A stretch of 64,000 nucleotides of DNA from Tropicibacter oceani (GCF_029958925.1 NZ_CP124617.1:52493-116492); one strand, 5' to 3'. Shown: positions 40,925 to 51,304, counted from the stretch's first letter. Numbers and translations are program-made. The notes: a model not told the origin generated them from the sequence alone.

Positions 40925-42805
40925 TCAGGTCAGCCAGACGCGCCCAAGGGGCGGCAAGGCATAGGTATCGGGGTCAAGGCTGACAGCGGCGTCAGAGAGG
41001 GCATCGTGAAAATGCACCACCCCCTGCGCCCGCAGCCAATCAAGCGGAAGGTGTTGCCACGTTTCCGAGAAATTGAAAAGGCACAGCAGGGTGCCGGTGG
41101 GCGCAATCCGGCCAAAGGCAAAAACCGATTTCTGCCCGCTGTCCAGAATGCGCGTGGGATAACCGCCGTGGATTTGCGGCGTGGCCTTGCGGCGCGCATA
41201 GATATGCCGCGTGCCCTGCAACACCTGCGCCTCGGGGCCGGTGCCGGTTTCGGCGGAGGCGGCCCGGTCCCAATCCATGTGGGGGCGGTTTATCCAGCGG
41301 CTGTCGTGGGCGTGTTCGGGCACCTGCAAATACCCGTAATCATTGGTCAGGGCGATTTCGTCGCCCATGTAGATCAGGGGCACACCACCGAACGATGCGA
41401 TCAAGGCATTGCCCAGCAAAATGCGGTGCACCGCCAGTTCCATGCCCTGCGCGTCGGCCCGGTCCAGCGCCCGCTCCAACCCGGCAAGCGAGGCAAAGCT
41501 GCCAGACACCCGTTTGTCGCCGGTTTCCTCGTTCACCTGAAACAGCGCGCCGCGCGCAAAAGAGCCGGGGAAAACCCCTTCGTAGAAATCCGCCAGAAAG
41601 CCCCGGTGACCATGGCCCGTCAGCCCCAGCGCGCCCGCGTCCTCATCGGTGATCGCCCAGCCGATGTCGTCGTGGCAGCGGATATAGGTGGCATAGGTCG
41701 CGTTGGTCAGGGTCTCGGGGAAATGGCTGCGCAGCACATGGGTCATCAACCCGGTGTCCCGCGTTGCAAGGGCGCTCCAGAACTGCACCATAAGGTTGTT
41801 GTGATAGGCCAGGTTGCCTTCGCGCCCGTCATGTTCGCCGCGCCCGAAATAGGTCAGCATTTCTGCCGGGCCAACGATCGCCTCTTCGAGATGCAGGACC
41901 GAGGCTGCCACGATCCGCGTCACCGCCCGCAGCGCGCGCAGGATCATGTGGACCTCGGGCTCTGACTGGCAGCGCGTGCCCATGCGTTTCCACATGAAGG
42001 CCACCGCATCCAGCCGCAGCACATCGACGCCCTGATTGGCGAGGAACAGCATGATTTTCGCGATTTCCAGGAAAACCCGGGGGTTGGCCCAGTTCAGATC
42101 CCACTGGTGTTCGTTGAAGGTGGTCCAGACCCATTTGTCCAGACCCTCGTAATAAGTGAAACTGCCCGGCGCATTGTCGGGGAAAATCTCGATCAGGGTT
42201 TTCTCATAGGCCTTGGGCAGGCGGTCATCGTCGAACATCAGGTACATGTCCTGATGCGCGGCATCGCCCCTGGCCGCCTGCACGGCCCAGTCGTGTTCCT
42301 TGGCGGTGTGGTTCAGCACCATGTCGATGCACAGCGACATGCCGCGTGCGCGCAGGGCCTGCGCCAGCGCCTGCAAATCCGCCATCGTGCCATAGGCCGG
42401 GTTCACCTGCCGGTAATCCATCACCGAATAGCCGCCGTCACTGTCACCGGGGCGGGGTTTCAGGCAGGGCATGAGGTGCACATACGTCACCCCAAGGCTT
42501 TGCAGATAGTCCAGCCGGTCGTGCACGCCCTTCAGGTCGCCGGCAAAGCGGTCGATGTAAAACACATAGCCAACCATGTCCGGGCGCTGGAACCAGTCCG
42601 GTTCCAGATCGCGCTGCAAATCCAGGGTCCTCAGGTCGGCTGGCCGCGCCTTCCAGGCGCTGCGCATCGCGTCTCGCAGGTCGTCTTGCATCTGCGCATA
42701 GGCGGGGTGTGCGCCATAAAGCTGTTCCAGCATCGGCCACAGGTCGCCTGCGCTGCGCGCCAGACGCAGGTCAAAGATATCAGGTTCAGGGACGCGTGCG
42801 GCCAT
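40925..42805 (-). CDS. amylosucrase-like GH13 sucrose glucosyltransferase
   Basis: A 626-residue GH13 enzyme with the amylosucrase layout: a helical N-terminus (LRTLDLQRDLEPDWFQRPDM), then VGYVFYIDRFAGDLKGVHDR, the nucleophile Asp in GVDVLRLDAVAFMWKRMGT, Glu in LHLEEAIVGPAEMLTYFG and HD in YIRCHDDIGW. Length is close to known amylosucrases. These build alpha-1,4-glucan from sucrose and release fructose. Related sucrose hydrolases share the fold, so hydrolysis is possible. Its place in the middle of the glg operon suggests sucrose as a second glucose source for glycogen. Confidence 0.82.
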   Translation of the reverse strand: MAARVPEPDIFDLRLARSAGDLWPMLEQLYGAHPAYAQMQDDLRDAMRSAWKARPADLRTLDLQRDLEPDWFQRPDMVGYVFYIDRFAGDLKGVHDRLDYLQSLGVTYVHLMPCLKPRPGDSDGGYSVMDYRQVNPAYGTMADLQALAQALRARGMSLCIDMVLNHTAKEHDWAVQAARGDAAHQDMYLMFDDDRLPKAYEKTLIEIFPDNAPGSFTYYEGLDKWVWTTFNEHQWDLNWANPRVFLEIAKIMLFLANQGVDVLRLDAVAFMWKRMGTRCQSEPEVHMILRALRAVTRIVAASVLHLEEAIVGPAEMLTYFGRGEHDGREGNLAYHNNLMVQFWSALATRDTGLMTHVLRSHFPETLTNATYATYIRCHDDIGWAITDEDAGALGLTGHGHRGFLADFYEGVFPGSFARGALFQVNEETGDKRVSGSFASLAGLERALDRADAQGMELAVHRILLGNALIASFGGVPLIYMGDEIALTNDYGYLQVPEHAHDSRWINRPHMDWDRAASAETGTGPEAQVLQGTRHIYARRKATPQIHGGYPTRILDSGQKSVFAFGRIAPTGTLLCLFNFSETWQHLPLDWLRAQGVVHFHDALSDAAVSLDPDTYALPPLGRVWLT

Positions 42806-42822
42806 TGTGGTCTGTCCTCAAA

Positions 42823-44904
42823 TCACCCGGCGGCCTTGGCCGGGTCCGCTTCTTGCACAAAGACGGTGACGGCATCCGCCTCGATCACCGCGCCGCCTGC
42901 ACCCGTTTCAGCGGTGTCAAACCGGCGCACCCAGGCACTGCCTTGCGGCACCTCGGGCAGCGTGATCCTTGTCTTTTCGCCCGCGTTCAACACCACCAGC
43001 AGCGCGCCCTCGCGCTTGACGTATTCGGGACTGCCCGAGGCCATGCGCAATTCGACCACGATGATCTTGTGATCGGGGTTGTCCCAGTCTTCTTGCGCCA
43101 TCGCCTCGCCGTCCGCGCGACGCCAGAACACATCCGGCGCCCCGTCCACCAGCCGCGACCGCGAGTGCAGGAACAGCCGCTGGTGCAGGATCGGGTGCGC
43201 CTTGCGAAAGGCGATGGCCTTGCGGCAAAAACCGATGAACGCGTCATCTGCCCCGTCCCAGTCGATCCAGCCGATCGGGTTGTCCTGGCAATAGGCGTTG
43301 TTGTTGCCGTCCTGCGAATTGCCCAGCTCATCGCCCGCCAACAGCATAGGCGTGCCCTGGCTCAGCATCAAGGTCGCAATCATGTTGCGGCGGCGGCGGG
43401 CGCGCGCGGCGATGATCTGTGGGTCGTCCGACGGCCCTTCGACGCCGAAGTTGTCGGAAAAGTCGTGCGAATGGCCGTCGCGGTTGTCCTCGCCGTTGGC
43501 CTCGTTGTGTTTGTGCGAATAGCTGACCGTGTCCATCAGGGTAAAGCCATCATGCGCGGTGATGAAATTCACCGAACTGGTCGCCGGGCGCCCGTCATGG
43601 TCGAAATACTGCGCCGAGCCGGTCAGCCGCGCCGCCATGCCCGCGACCATCCCCTGATTGCCGCGCCAGAACCGCCGCACATCATCGCGGAACCGGTCGT
43701 TCCATTCGACAAAGGGCGCCGGATAAGCCCCCAGTTGATAGCCGCCGTGCCCCACATCCCAAGGCTCCGCAATCAGCTTGACGCGGTTCAACACCGGGTC
43801 CTGCCGGATCGCCCGGAAAAACGGCCCGTCGCGGTCAAACTCGCCGCCCGTCCGGCCCAGGGTCGAGCAAAGGTCAAAGCGGAAGCCATCCACATGCATG
43901 ACCTCGACCCAATAGCGCAGGCTGTCCATGACAAGGCGCAAGGTGAACGGGTTGTCGAAATCCAGCGTGTTGCCGCAGCCGGTGTCGTTGACGTAATAGC
44001 GCGGGTTTTCCGTCAGCCGGTAATAGCTGGCGTTGTCCAATCCGCGAAAGGCCAGCGTCGGCCCGGTCTCGCCACCCTCGGCGGTGTGGTTGTAAACCAC
44101 ATCGAGAATGACCTCGATCCCGGCGCTGTGAAAACGCGCGACCATCTGCTGGAACTCGGCGATATCCGTACTTTGCATATAGCGCGGCTCGGGGGCGAAG
44201 AACCCGTAGGTCATGTAGCCCCAATAGTTGCGCAGCCCCTTGTCGATCAGGAACTGATCGTCAACAAAGGCCTGCACCGGCAGCAATTCGATCGCCGTGA
44301 CCCCCAACCGGTTGAGATGCTCCAGGATCGGGTCCGAGGCCATCGCCAGATAGCTGCCCCGCCCGTCGATATCCCGGCGCCCGGCGGTCAGGCCCTTGAC
44401 GTGCGCTTCGTACAGGATCGTGTCGGACATCGCATGGTTCGGCCGGGATTTCTGCCCCCAGGAAAACGAAGGATCGACCACGACAGATCGCGGCATGAAC
44501 GGCGCGCTGTCGCGCGCGTCAAAGCTCAGGTCCCCCGCCGGATCGCCGACGGTATAGCCGAACAGGGCATCGTTCCAGATCGGGTGCCCGGTCAGCCGCT
44601 TGGCATAGGGGTCGATCAGCAGCTTGTTGTGGTTGAACCGATGGCCTTCCTCGGGTTTGTACGGCCCGTGCATCCGAAACCCGTACTGCTGCCCCGGTCG
44701 CATTCCCGATATATAACCGTGCCAGACATGCCCCTCGCGTTCGGGCAGCGGGATCACCTGGGTTTCCACGCCCTTTTCATTGAACAGACACAGCGTCACC
44801 CGCGTCGCATGCTGCGAAAAGACGGCAAAGTTCACGCCGTCGCCGTCAAACGTCGCACCCAAAGGATAGGCGTGCCCCGCCCGGATCGGAAACCGCGTTG
44901 TCAT
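42823..44904 (-). CDS. glgX: glycogen debranching enzyme GlgX
   Basis: A 693-residue isoamylase-type GH13 enzyme. The N-terminal CBM48-like part has YPLGATFDGDGVNFAVFSQH and VWHGYISGMRPGQQYGFRMH. The catalytic motifs are VVYNHTAEG, the nucleophile Asp in HVDGFRFDLCSTLGR, Glu in VKLIAEPWDVG and FITAHDGFTLMD. It removes alpha-1,6 branches left after phosphorylase action. Only 1 bp separates it from the glgA stop, consistent with coupled expression. Confidence 0.95.
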   Translation of the reverse strand: MTTRFPIRAGHAYPLGATFDGDGVNFAVFSQHATRVTLCLFNEKGVETQVIPLPEREGHVWHGYISGMRPGQQYGFRMHGPYKPEEGHRFNHNKLLIDPYAKRLTGHPIWNDALFGYTVGDPAGDLSFDARDSAPFMPRSVVVDPSFSWGQKSRPNHAMSDTILYEAHVKGLTAGRRDIDGRGSYLAMASDPILEHLNRLGVTAIELLPVQAFVDDQFLIDKGLRNYWGYMTYGFFAPEPRYMQSTDIAEFQQMVARFHSAGIEVILDVVYNHTAEGGETGPTLAFRGLDNASYYRLTENPRYYVNDTGCGNTLDFDNPFTLRLVMDSLRYWVEVMHVDGFRFDLCSTLGRTGGEFDRDGPFFRAIRQDPVLNRVKLIAEPWDVGHGGYQLGAYPAPFVEWNDRFRDDVRRFWRGNQGMVAGMAARLTGSAQYFDHDGRPATSSVNFITAHDGFTLMDTVSYSHKHNEANGEDNRDGHSHDFSDNFGVEGPSDDPQIIAARARRRRNMIATLMLSQGTPMLLAGDELGNSQDGNNNAYCQDNPIGWIDWDGADDAFIGFCRKAIAFRKAHPILHQRLFLHSRSRLVDGAPDVFWRRADGEAMAQEDWDNPDHKIIVVELRMASGSPEYVKREGALLVVLNAGEKTRITLPEVPQGSAWVRRFDTAETGAGGAVIEADAVTVFVQEADPAKAAG

Positions 44905-44905
44905 G

Positions 44906-46330
44906 TCAGCCTTCTGTCACTGCGTCATAAAGGGCGTGATAGGCCGCGGCCGAGGTTTCCCAGCCCACCGGCTGCTTCATCGCGTTGCGCTGCATCGCGG
45001 TCCAGACCTTGGGCGTGTCATATAGATCGCACAGCCGCCCGAAGGCGTTGGCCAGCGCCCGCCCGGTGATCGGGAAAAACTGGATGCCCGTGGCAACCCC
45101 GCGCGCCAGCGCCGCCGGCGAGGCGTTGATGACCGTGTCGGCCAGCCCGCCGGTCAGCGCGACCAGCGGCACGGTGCCATAGCGCAGCCCATACAGCTGC
45201 GTCAGGCCGCAGGGTTCGAACCGCGACGGCACCAGGATCGCGTCCGCCCCCGCCATCATCCGGTGCGACAGCCCCTCGTCATAGCCGATCCTGACCGCAA
45301 CGTTGGGGTGACGCGTCGCCAGATGCTGCACCGCCGCCTCAAGCGCGGGATCGCCCGAGCCCAGCAGCGCCAGTTGGCCGCCGCGCTCCAGTAGCGCGTC
45401 GATGGCGTCGATCAGCAGATCAATGCCCTTTTGCTGCGTCAACCGCGATACCAGCACGCACAAGGGGCCATCGGCCTCGGGCAATCCGAACTCGGCGCGC
45501 AGGGCGTCCTTGTTCGCCTGTTTGCCCTTGGGGGCCTTGTAGGGTGTGATCTCGGGGTCGGTTTCGGGGTTCCAGACATCGGTGTCGATGCCGTTCACGA
45601 TACCGTTCAGCACCGCCTGCCGGTCGCGCAGGATCCCGTCCATGCCGATACCGAATTCGGCGGTCAGCAATTCCTCGGCATAGGTCTGAGACACTGTGGT
45701 GATGCGCTGCGCGCCCATCAGCCCGGCCTTCAGGGCCGAAATCTGCCCCCAGAATTCAAAATGCCCCGGCGTGAACCGCCAAGGGTCCAGCCGCAGACTG
45801 CCCAGCCGATCCGCCGGGGCATTGCCATGAAAGGCGACGTTGTGAATCGTAAAGACAAAGGGCACATCGCAGCCCATGCCATGCAGGTATTCCGGCGTGA
45901 ATCCGGCCTGCCAGTCGTGGCCATGCACCACCTGCGGCACCCAGCCCCCTGCCCCCTGCACCGCGACATGCGCAGCCACCCAGGACAACGCGGCAAAGCG
46001 TTCGGGGTTATCGGGCCAATCCTTGCCATCGGGGCCCAGATAGGGCCCGCCCACACGGTCGAACAGATGCGGCGCGTCCAGCACCAGCAGGTCCAACCCG
46101 GCGCTTTTTGTCGACAACAGGCCCGCCGAGCCGCCAAAGAGGTCGTCGAAAACGGCAACCTCTTTGGTCTTGCCCAGCTTTTCCATCACCGCCGGATAGC
46201 CCGGGACAAGGGTTTTCACCTCGTCCCCAAGGGCAGTCAGGGCGGCGGGCAAGGCGCCCACCACATCCGCCAGGCCCCCGGTCTTGATCAGGGGCGCACA
46301 TTCGGAGGCAACGGAAAGGATACGGGTCAT
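44906..46330 (-). CDS. glgA: glycogen synthase GlgA (ADP-glucose type)
   Basis: A 474-residue GT5 glycogen synthase that transfers glucose from ADP-glucose to the growing chain. The N-terminal motif [20 protein letters not shown] contains the KTGGL ADP-glucose site. The C-terminal catalytic loop is [20 protein letters not shown] with the conserved acidic residue, followed by [16 protein letters not shown]. Length is normal. It overlaps glgC by 4 bp. Confidence 0.96.
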   Translation of the reverse strand: MTRILSVASECAPLIKTGGLADVVGALPAALTALGDEVKTLVPGYPAVMEKLGKTKEVAVFDDLFGGSAGLLSTKSAGLDLLVLDAPHLFDRVGGPYLGPDGKDWPDNPERFAALSWVAAHVAVQGAGGWVPQVVHGHDWQAGFTPEYLHGMGCDVPFVFTIHNVAFHGNAPADRLGSLRLDPWRFTPGHFEFWGQISALKAGLMGAQRITTVSQTYAEELLTAEFGIGMDGILRDRQAVLNGIVNGIDTDVWNPETDPEITPYKAPKGKQANKDALRAEFGLPEADGPLCVLVSRLTQQKGIDLLIDAIDALLERGGQLALLGSGDPALEAAVQHLATRHPNVAVRIGYDEGLSHRMMAGADAILVPSRFEPCGLTQLYGLRYGTVPLVALTGGLADTVINASPAALARGVATGIQFFPITGRALANAFGRLCDLYDTPKVWTAMQRNAMKQPVGWETSAAAYHALYDAVTEG

Positions 46331-47583
46331 AGGCTAGCGGCTCTCTTGTCCAGCATGGGTTGCGTGATAAGCGTGGTGCCGCGCTCGGTCACACGGAACC
46401 ACTTGGCGTCTTCGACGGGGTCCTCACCGACGACAAGGCCCTCGGGGATGATCACGCCACTGTCGATCACCACCTGCCGCAGCCGGGCCGAGCGGTTGAC
46501 GACGACACGCGGCAGTACGACCGCCTGATCCAGTACCGAATAGGAATTGGAGTGCACATTGGTAAAGATCACCGAATTGCGCACCTCGGTCCCTGAAATG
46601 ATGCAGCCGCCCGAAATCATCGAGGAAATCGCCATCCCCCTGCGGTCGTGTTCATCATGGATGAACTTGGCGGGCGGCACGCTTTCGGAATAGGTCCAGA
46701 TCGGCCAGCTTTTGTCCCACAGGTCCAGCTCGGGCGTGAAATCGGTCAGGTCGATGTTGCTTTCCCAAAAGGCGTCGACGGTGCCGACATCTTTCCAATA
46801 GGCCGGCGCGCCATCGGCACGCACACAGCTTTCGTCGAAACGATGCGCCACGGCCTTGCCGTGCTTGACGATCTCGGGGATCAGATCGTTGCCGAAATCA
46901 TGGCTTGAATTGGTGTCCTCGGCGTCCTTTTCCAGCAGATCGCGCAGGAAATCCCACTTGAAGACGTAAATCCCCATCGAGGCCAGCGCCTTGCTGGGGT
47001 CTTCGGGCGTGGCCGGCGGATCGGCGGGTTTTTCCAGGAAGGATGTGATGCGCCCGGTGTCGTCTGTCGCCATCACGCCAAAGGCCGTGGCCTCTTCGCG
47101 CGGCACGGTCAGACAGCCGATTGTGACATCGGCGCTGGTTTCGACATGCTGGCGCAGCATGATCTCGTAATCCATCTTGTAGATGTGATCGCCTGCCAGA
47201 ATGATGACGTAATCAACGCCGTAACTGTCGACGATGTCGATGTTCTGCGTCACCGCGTCAGCGGTTCCCTTGTACCAGCTTTCCGTCCCGGACCGTTGCG
47301 AGGCGGGCAGGATGTCCAGAAATTCGTTGCGCTCGGCCCGGAAAAAGTTCCAGCCGCGCTGCATGTGACGGATCAGGCTGTGCGCCTTGTATTGCGTCGC
47401 CACCGCCATGCGCCGGATGCCCGAATTCATCGCGTTGGACAGTGCGAAATCGATGATCCGCGTCTTGCCGCCGAAATAGACCGCCGGCTTCACCCGCTTG
47501 TCGGTCAGTTCCTTCAGGCGGCTACCGCGCCCTCCAGCCAGAACAAAGACCATCGACCTTTGTGTCAGTCTCTTGGTTTCCAT
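46327..47583 (-). CDS. glgC: ADP-glucose pyrophosphorylase GlgC
   Basis: A 418-residue nucleotidyltransferase that makes ADP-glucose, the committed step. The N-terminal signature is [20 protein letters not shown] with [19 protein letters not shown]. The sugar-phosphate site is near [17 protein letters not shown], and [16 protein letters not shown] holds the metal-binding Asp. The C-terminal beta-helix carries the allosteric region. AGGGAGGGG precedes the ATG. Regulation by fructose-6-P or pyruvate is known for alphaproteobacterial GlgC but not visible here. Confidence 0.96.
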   Translation of the reverse strand: METKRLTQRSMVFVLAGGRGSRLKELTDKRVKPAVYFGGKTRIIDFALSNAMNSGIRRMAVATQYKAHSLIRHMQRGWNFFRAERNEFLDILPASQRSGTESWYKGTADAVTQNIDIVDSYGVDYVIILAGDHIYKMDYEIMLRQHVETSADVTIGCLTVPREEATAFGVMATDDTGRITSFLEKPADPPATPEDPSKALASMGIYVFKWDFLRDLLEKDAEDTNSSHDFGNDLIPEIVKHGKAVAHRFDESCVRADGAPAYWKDVGTVDAFWESNIDLTDFTPELDLWDKSWPIWTYSESVPPAKFIHDEHDRRGMAISSMISGGCIISGTEVRNSVIFTNVHSNSYSVLDQAVVLPRVVVNRSARLRQVVIDSGVIIPEGLVVGEDPVEDAKWFRVTERGTTLITQPMLDKRAASL

Positions 47584-47604
47584 GAAATCCCCTCCTCCCT
47601 TGAC

Positions 47605-49827
47605 TTATGATTCCTTGCGCAGCCGCAGCACAACCGTCGACAGCGGCGGCAGGGTGATTTCAACCGATGCCTCCTGCCCGTCGCAGGCCACCGGAGTGGA
47701 CGTGAGCCCACCCAGATTGCCCCGGTTGCCACCGCCGTACAGCTGCGAGTCGGTGTTCAGCACTTCGTCCCAATGGCCCGCCTCTGGCACGCCAACCCGA
47801 AAGCTGGACCGCTCGACCGGGGTAAAGTTGCACATCACCACGACCGGTGCGTCACCCTTGTCGCCGTAGCGGACAAACCCCAGCGTCGATTGATCGGCGT
47901 CACCGTTCAGCCATGCAAAGCCTTCGGGCTGACAGTCCTTGACGTGCAGCGCCGGTGTCGATTGATACAGCGCGTTCAGATCCCGCACCAACTGCTGCAC
48001 CCCGGCATGTGCGGGCTGCTCTGCCGCGTGCCAGTTCAGCTCGCCGGCGTGGCTCCATTCCTCGGGCTGGGCGAATTCGCAGCCCATGAACAGCAGTTTC
48101 TTGCCCGGATGCGTCCACATGAACCCGTAATAGGCCCGCAGGTTGGCGAATTTCTCGGCCTCGTTGCCCGGCATCTTTTCCAGCATCGACCCCTTGCCGT
48201 GCACCACTTCGTCGTGGCTGATCGGCAGGATGAAATTCTCGGAAAAGGCATAGTGAATGCCGAAGGTCATGTTGTGCTGGTGGTATTTGCGGTGGATCGG
48301 ATCGCGCTGCATGTAGGACAGCGTGTCATTCATCCAGCCCATGTTCCACTTGTAGCCAAAGCCAAGCCCGCCGCCAAAGACCGGCTGCGACACCCCGGGA
48401 AACGACGTGCTTTCCTCGGCCACGGTCATCACGTCCGGGTAGGCCCCGTAGACCGCGACGTTCATTTCCTTGAGGAAATCGATCGCCTCGTAATTCTCGC
48501 GCCCGCCGTCCTTGTTCGGAATCCACTGGCCTTCCTGGCGTGAATAATCGCGGTACAGCATCGACGCGACCGCATCGACCCGCAGCCCGTCCAGATGGTA
48601 TTCCTCCATCCAGTACAGAGCGTTGGACACAAGGTAGTTTTTCACCTCGGTGCGCCCGTAGTTATAGATCAGCGTGTTCCAATCCTGGTGAAACCCCTCG
48701 CGCGGGTCCGCATGTTCATACAGGGCCGTGCCGTCGAATTGCGCCAGTCCATGGTCGTCGGTCGGGAAATGCCCCGGCACCCAGTCCAGCAAAACGCCGA
48801 TCCCTGCGTCATGCGCGGCCTCGACGAAATCGCGGAATTCATGCGGGGGGCCAAAGCGGATCGTCGGCGCGAACAGACCCACCGGCTGATAGCCCCACGA
48901 CCCGTCAAACGGAAATTCCGACACCGGCAGCAGCTCGATATGGGTAAAGCCCATATGCTTGACATAGCCCACCAGATCCTGCGCCAGCTCCTTGTACGAC
49001 AGGGGCCGACCCTCTTGGTCCCAGCGCCGCCGCCACGATCCCAGATGCACCTCGTAGATGGAAATCGGGGCCGTGCGCGCGCCGCGCTCGGCACGCTCGG
49101 CCATCCAGCCCGCGTCTTTCCAGCCATAGCCCTTGATGTCGCGCACCACCGATGCCTTTTCCGGCGGGTGCTGCGATCCGAATCCCACCGGGTCGGCCTT
49201 TAGCCGCAGGTTGCCATCGGCGCCGACGATCTCGTATTTGTACAGGGCGCCCTCGGCCACGTCGGGCAGGAAAATCTCCCATGACCCGGTGGCGCCGACG
49301 CGGCGCATGGGATGGCGGCGACCATCCCACATGTTGAAATCCCCCACGACCGATACGCGCTGCGCATTCGGGGCCCAGACGGCAAAATGCGTGCCTTTCG
49401 CGCCCTCGTGTTCGCAGACATGCGCCCCCAGCGCGCGCCACAATTCGCGGTGTGTGCCTTCGCCCATCAGGTATTGGTCGAAATCCGACAGCACCGGGCC
49501 AAAGGCATAGGGATCGCGGGTTTCGTGTTCGGCCCCGCCGTCATAGCGCATGGTCAGGGTATAGTCGGCCCCGGCAACCGGCCCGGCAAAGACATCACCC
49601 TGAAGACGCGGAAGCGCGGTCTTCTTGCCCGCGACATTGACGATCACCTCAATTGCGCCTGGCTGAAAGCTGGCGATCCAGCGTTTGTTGCCGCTTTTGT
49701 GCGGGCCAAGGACATCGAAGGGGGCGCTATGGCGCCCTTCGTTCAGCGCTTGCAGATCAGAGGCGGACAGAAAGCCGGGCAAACCCGGAGCAGCCGTAAC
49801 CTTTGGGCCGGACTGACGTTTTGCCAT
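47605..49827 (-). CDS. glgB: 1,4-alpha-glucan branching enzyme GlgB
   Basis: A 740-residue GH13 branching enzyme with an extra N-terminal CBM48-like domain and a canonical one (THFAVWAPNAQRVSVVGDFN). Catalytic motifs are LDWVPGHFPTD, Asp in HLDGLRVDAVASMLYRDYSR, Glu in VMTVAEESTSFPGV and ILPISHDEVVHGKGSM. The ATG at 49827 (MAKRQSGPKV) is favoured over an upstream in-frame start. It is the first gene of the operon glgB-C-A-X-amylosucrase-glgP. Two operator-like palindromes lie 66 and 146 bp upstream. Confidence 0.95.
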   Translation of the reverse strand: MAKRQSGPKVTAAPGLPGFLSASDLQALNEGRHSAPFDVLGPHKSGNKRWIASFQPGAIEVIVNVAGKKTALPRLQGDVFAGPVAGADYTLTMRYDGGAEHETRDPYAFGPVLSDFDQYLMGEGTHRELWRALGAHVCEHEGAKGTHFAVWAPNAQRVSVVGDFNMWDGRRHPMRRVGATGSWEIFLPDVAEGALYKYEIVGADGNLRLKADPVGFGSQHPPEKASVVRDIKGYGWKDAGWMAERAERGARTAPISIYEVHLGSWRRRWDQEGRPLSYKELAQDLVGYVKHMGFTHIELLPVSEFPFDGSWGYQPVGLFAPTIRFGPPHEFRDFVEAAHDAGIGVLLDWVPGHFPTDDHGLAQFDGTALYEHADPREGFHQDWNTLIYNYGRTEVKNYLVSNALYWMEEYHLDGLRVDAVASMLYRDYSRQEGQWIPNKDGGRENYEAIDFLKEMNVAVYGAYPDVMTVAEESTSFPGVSQPVFGGGLGFGYKWNMGWMNDTLSYMQRDPIHRKYHQHNMTFGIHYAFSENFILPISHDEVVHGKGSMLEKMPGNEAEKFANLRAYYGFMWTHPGKKLLFMGCEFAQPEEWSHAGELNWHAAEQPAHAGVQQLVRDLNALYQSTPALHVKDCQPEGFAWLNGDADQSTLGFVRYGDKGDAPVVVMCNFTPVERSSFRVGVPEAGHWDEVLNTDSQLYGGGNRGNLGGLTSTPVACDGQEASVEITLPPLSTVVLRLRKES

Positions 49828-49892
49828 CTTGCGTTCTCTCCTTTTAAGATCCCTATCCATCCCAAAACGGAACGCGGGCCTGACCAGATGCG

Positions 49893-49906
49893 TGTTAGCG
49901 CTATCA
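49893..49906. promoter_or_regulatory. LacI-family operator candidate upstream of glgB
   Basis: TGTTAGCGCTATCA is a near-perfect palindrome around TAGCGCTA with the central CG step typical of LacI/GalR-family operators; one base pair breaks symmetry. It lies 66 bp upstream of the glgB start, a suitable repressor position. No lacI-type gene is in the window. Confidence 0.55.
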
Positions 49907-49972
49907 GATCCATGTCCGCTTAGCAGGCCCGCACAGGAAAGTCACAGGTTAACTTCGCTCAGGTGTCATCGT

Positions 49973-49995
49973 GACAGCATATCCGATATGCTGTC
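49973..49995. promoter_or_regulatory. perfect 23-bp palindrome upstream of glgB
   Basis: GACAGCATATC-C-GATATGCTGTC has 11-bp perfect arms and a 1-nt centre. There is no T-run, so an operator for a dimeric regulator is more likely than a terminator. It is 146 bp from glgB and 104 bp past the stop of the neighbouring MYG1-like gene. The rest of the 271-bp gap shows no gene. Confidence 0.5.
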
Positions 49996-50098
49996 CAGCA
50001 TGGAAAAAGCCTGCGCATTATGGCGCCGGGCGGAAAATCCGCGTCCTGGGACAGGGTTGCCCGCCCGTGCCCGGCCCAGGCACGGCAGGCCCTTGAGG

Positions 50099-51016
50099 TC
50101 AGATCGCGGCGGTCACTGCCAGGTCGGCCATCTTCAAAATGGCCTCGCGGCTGTCGGCCACGGCGATGAACCGGCCGTTGTGGCAGAATTTGGCGCCCTT
50201 GACGCCAGAGGCCTCTTCCAGCGCGGCATCGGTCAGCCCGGCCCAGGCCTCGGGCAGGTCGGCGCGGTTTTCAAAAGTGTCGGACCCCCGGCGGATCGTC
50301 GTCAGGGCCCAGTCGGTGCCGCGCGGATGCACGACGAACAACAGATGATCGGCCCCCGCCTTTTCGACACCCGCGCGGAACGGCATGCCCATGGGCAATT
50401 CCAGAACCCGGGATGATCCGGCCGCCGTGATGGCCTGCAACACGACCGCTTCGGCGCGGCGCTTGGCGGCCCTGCCCCGGATCGCCGCCTCGACAAAGGC
50501 GCGGGCGACGGGCAGCGCCGCGTCAAAGGCCCGATCATCGGCATCATCGCCGCGATCGTCAAAGGCCGGCTTCAGCGTTTCCAACAGGACCGGCAGCGTC
50601 ATGCCCGCCAGGGGGCCCGCCGCCGAAGGTTCCAACGCGCCGTTGTCCATCAGGTCGATGGGCAGGACAAAACCCTGGTCAAAACTGCGGTGAATGTCGT
50701 CCAGATCCTGTTCGGGAACCGAAAGCGCGCGCAGGTAGTCATGCCCATAGCGGGCCCAGATCAACCCAAACGAGCTGTAGGGCTGGCCATCGGCGCGCAG
50801 CGGGTTTGGCCGCTGGTGATGATCGAAAATGCCTGCCTTTGGGTCATGGGCGCGGCCAACATCGTAGATGATCTTGCCTTCTGCGGGCGTCGTCCAATCC
50901 ACATCGCGCGACCGTACCAGGGTTGCATCGGGGAACAGCCGGGCCAGGACAACCGTGGACAACAGTTCATCGGCATGGAAACCGCCAGAGTGGGTGACAA
51001 GATGGGTGATGGTCAT
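50099..51016 (-). CDS. MYG1-family (UPF0160) DHH-like hydrolase
   Basis: A 305-residue protein of the MYG1 family. The N-terminus VTHSGGFHADELLSTVVLAR and the metal-binding motif DPKAGIFDHHQ are diagnostic, as are FGLIWARYG and FDQGFVLPIDLMDNG. Eukaryotic MYG1 is a 3'-5' exonuclease; the bacterial role is not established. The ATG at 51016 fits the family start; an open extension upstream has no similarity. It diverges from the TetR gene across a 288-bp gap. Confidence 0.88.
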   Translation of the reverse strand: MTITHLVTHSGGFHADELLSTVVLARLFPDATLVRSRDVDWTTPAEGKIIYDVGRAHDPKAGIFDHHQRPNPLRADGQPYSSFGLIWARYGHDYLRALSVPEQDLDDIHRSFDQGFVLPIDLMDNGALEPSAAGPLAGMTLPVLLETLKPAFDDRGDDADDRAFDAALPVARAFVEAAIRGRAAKRRAEAVVLQAITAAGSSRVLELPMGMPFRAGVEKAGADHLLFVVHPRGTDWALTTIRRGSDTFENRADLPEAWAGLTDAALEEASGVKGAKFCHNGRFIAVADSREAILKMADLAVTAAI

Positions 51017-51243
51017 GGGAAGCCTTGAAAACGAAAGGGCGACCTTAAAGGCCGCCCGGCAAGATCTGGATGCGCGCCTTTCGGTGGCGGCGGTGAAAAT
51101 CGGGGCAAAGTTACCGGTAGATAGCTGGGTTCCGGGCATGACAACAACATTGTTTTCCGCCAAGTCGGAACTTTGACCCAAGATCCCAAAAGCCTGTCAT
51201 TGCGGCATTCACGCATCCAGTCGGATAAAAAACCGAAGAACTA

Positions 51244-51274
51244 CAGATTGACAAATCTGGTGCGTTTGTAAATA
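51244..51274 (+). promoter_or_regulatory. candidate promoter and operator for the TetR-RND operon
   Basis: TTGACA (51248-51253) is followed after 15 nt by TAAATA, a plausible -35/-10 pair. The inverted repeat CAGATT-GACA-AATCTG (51244-51259) covers the -35 box, where TetR autorepression would be expected. The regulator gene starts 31 bp downstream of the -10. The rest of 51017-51304 shows nothing further. Confidence 0.5.
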
Positions 51275-51304
51275 GAGCGCGGATCACAGCGGACGGCACC
51301 CCCG

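Noticed and set aside
42709..45069. A 786-codon plus-strand frame opposite glgX and amylosucrase
   Set aside because: Antisense to genes with complete GH13 catalytic motifs; no recognisable domain of its own.
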